A stretch of DNA of 14,338 nucleotides from positions 1 through 14,338 of the forward strand of contig JAEYTO010000111.1 in the NCBI GenBank assembly GCA_023433925.1. The letters are read 5' to 3'. Below the pieces are notes generated by a model, which did not search any database, was not told the origin of the DNA, and saw nothing but the letters and a program-made list of their open reading frames with translations. The translations under genes and the position numbers were made by a program. Shown here piece by piece: positions 13,343 to 14,338 of the stretch (within the stretch, counting starts at the first letter, position 1; every line of letters starts with the position of its first letter). Source of the DNA: Pseudomonadota bacterium. Lineage in GTDB: Bacteria; Desulfobacterota; Desulfovibrionia; Desulfovibrionales; Desulfovibrionaceae.

Positions 13343-14278
13343 ATGAGAGTAGGCGTCATCGGTCTGGGCTGGATGGGCAAGGTCCATCTGCGCATCTATT
13401 CGGAGCTTCGCGGCGTGGAAGTCGTCGGCGTCATGGACGTGGACGCCAAGGCCCTCGCCGAGGCCAAGGACAAGTTCGGCGTGCCGACCTATACGGACCT
13501 GGACGCCTTTCTGGGCAACAAGTACGACGCCGTGAGCGTCTGCGTGCCCACCTTCCTGCACCACAAGACGTCCATGGCCGTCATCGAGCGCGGCATCCCG
13601 CTGCTCGTGGAGAAACCCCTGGCCAAGACCGCGATCGAGGGCCAGGAGATCGTGGACACGGCCAAGGCCAAGGGCGTGCCGCTCATGACCGGCCACGTGG
13701 AGCGCTTCAACCCGGCCGTGGCGCGCATCCGCGAGATCCTCAACGACGACCAGGTCATCTCCATCCAGATCGAGCGCGTGGGGCCGTATCCGCCGCGCAT
13801 CCAGGACGTCGGCGTCATCCGCGACCTGGCCTCGCACGACATCGACCTCATCCGGCACATCTCCCGCGCGCGCTACAAGAACATCTACGCCGTGACCTCC
13901 TGCAACATCGGCGCGCACGAGGACACGGTCATCATCTCGGCCGAGATGGACAACGGCGTGCTGGGCCAGATCAACTGCAACTGGATCACGCCCTACAAGT
14001 CGCGCAAGATCCACGTGGCCACCAAGACCCGCTACATCGAGGGCAACCTCATCACCCAGCAGGTCAAGGAATACTCCAAGTTCGAGACCTACCAGTCGAG
14101 CTACAACGTGCGCGAGTGGCCGGTCATGTTCAAGGAGCCCGTGCGCGAGGAGCTGACCGCCTTCCTGGCCGCCCTGCGCGAGGGCAAGCCCGTGCCCATC
14201 AGCGGCGAGGACGGTCTGTACGTGCTCCAGACCATCGAGCGCGTGGACGAAGCCATCCGCTCGGCCAAGGCGAGCTAG
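13343..14278 (+). CDS. Gfo/Idh/MocA dehydrogenase, GnnA-like (UDP-GlcNAc 3-dehydrogenase?)
   Basis: 311 residues. The NAD(P)-binding Rossmann start RVGVIGLGWMGKVHLR (2-17) is followed by the substrate-side motifs of the family: E90-K91-P92 (VEKPLAKT), GHVERFNPAV (117-126), and DLASHDIDL (161-169) with H165. The pattern ERFNPAV ... RVGPYPPRIQDVGVIRDLASHDIDL and the later INCNWITPYKSRK strongly recalls GnnA-type enzymes, which oxidise UDP-GlcNAc at C3 so that an aminotransferase (GnnB) can make UDP-GlcNAc3N for amide-linked lipid A. WlbA/WbpB-type UDP-GlcNAcA dehydrogenases are an alternative. Divergence from lpxB supports an envelope-sugar role. The ribosome site is weak (GCGGA), but this ATG begins the conserved fold. 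Any partner gene would lie past the window end. Confidence 0.82.
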   Translation: MRVGVIGLGWMGKVHLRIYSELRGVEVVGVMDVDAKALAEAKDKFGVPTYTDLDAFLGNKYDAVSVCVPTFLHHKTSMAVIERGIPLLVEKPLAKTAIEGQEIVDTAKAKGVPLMTGHVERFNPAVARIREILNDDQVISIQIERVGPYPPRIQDVGVIRDLASHDIDLIRHISRARYKNIYAVTSCNIGAHEDTVIISAEMDNGVLGQINCNWITPYKSRKIHVATKTRYIEGNLITQQVKEYSKFETYQSSYNVREWPVMFKEPVREELTAFLAALREGKPVPISGEDGLYVLQTIERVDEAIRSAKAS

Positions 14279-14287
14279 AAAGATAAG

Positions 14288-14338
<51 letters not shown>

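Overview
The window reads as high-GC Gram-negative chromosome, most likely a deltaproteobacterial sulfate reducer of the Desulfovibrio type. This is inferred from gene content and style: a MoeA with a fused binding-protein-like domain, an HDOD/GAF-kinase signalling pair, lipid A genes and terminator-like hairpin repeats. No rRNA or marker gene fixes the taxon. The right edge is a G homopolymer that looks like an assembly or sequencing end, so the last gene is probably cut off from its downstream partners.

Layout: (1) 203-1455 (+): a small four-helix membrane protein and a PAP2-family lipid phosphatase. (2) 1456-1753: a hairpin-rich intergenic stretch with copy A of a ~120-bp dispersed repeat. 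(3) 1754-4631 (-): an HDOD protein, a GAF-like/HisKA_2-type kinase whose phosphoacceptor histidine is replaced, and a 4-oxalocrotonate tautomerase homologue, probably one transcription unit. (4) 4912-5862 (-): glucokinase, divergent from (5) 6035-7972 (+): a MoeA-binding-protein fusion for molybdenum cofactor synthesis. (6) 8019-8850: an AT-richer patch with one CPCC-type cysteine-rich gene, probably acquired. (7) 8916-10894 (+): aguB and aguA, start/stop overlapped, converting agmatine to putrescine. (8) 10895-11273: a terminator- and hairpin-rich gap. (9) 11274-11745 (+): two tandem tiny HU-like proteins that lack the DNA-binding arm, followed directly by copy B of the dispersed repeat. (10) 11951-13090 (-): lpxB, divergent from (11) 13343-14278 (+): a Gfo/Idh dehydrogenase resembling UDP-GlcNAc 3-dehydrogenases (GnnA).

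Most genes are ordinary housekeeping functions: envelope lipids, sugar phosphorylation, Moco and polyamines. The less ordinary items are the pair of armless HU-like proteins, the histidine-less kinase encoded overlapping an HDOD gene, and the repeat that starts within a few bases of the stop codon of two unrelated genes. No CRISPR array, insertion sequence, tRNA or rRNA was seen.
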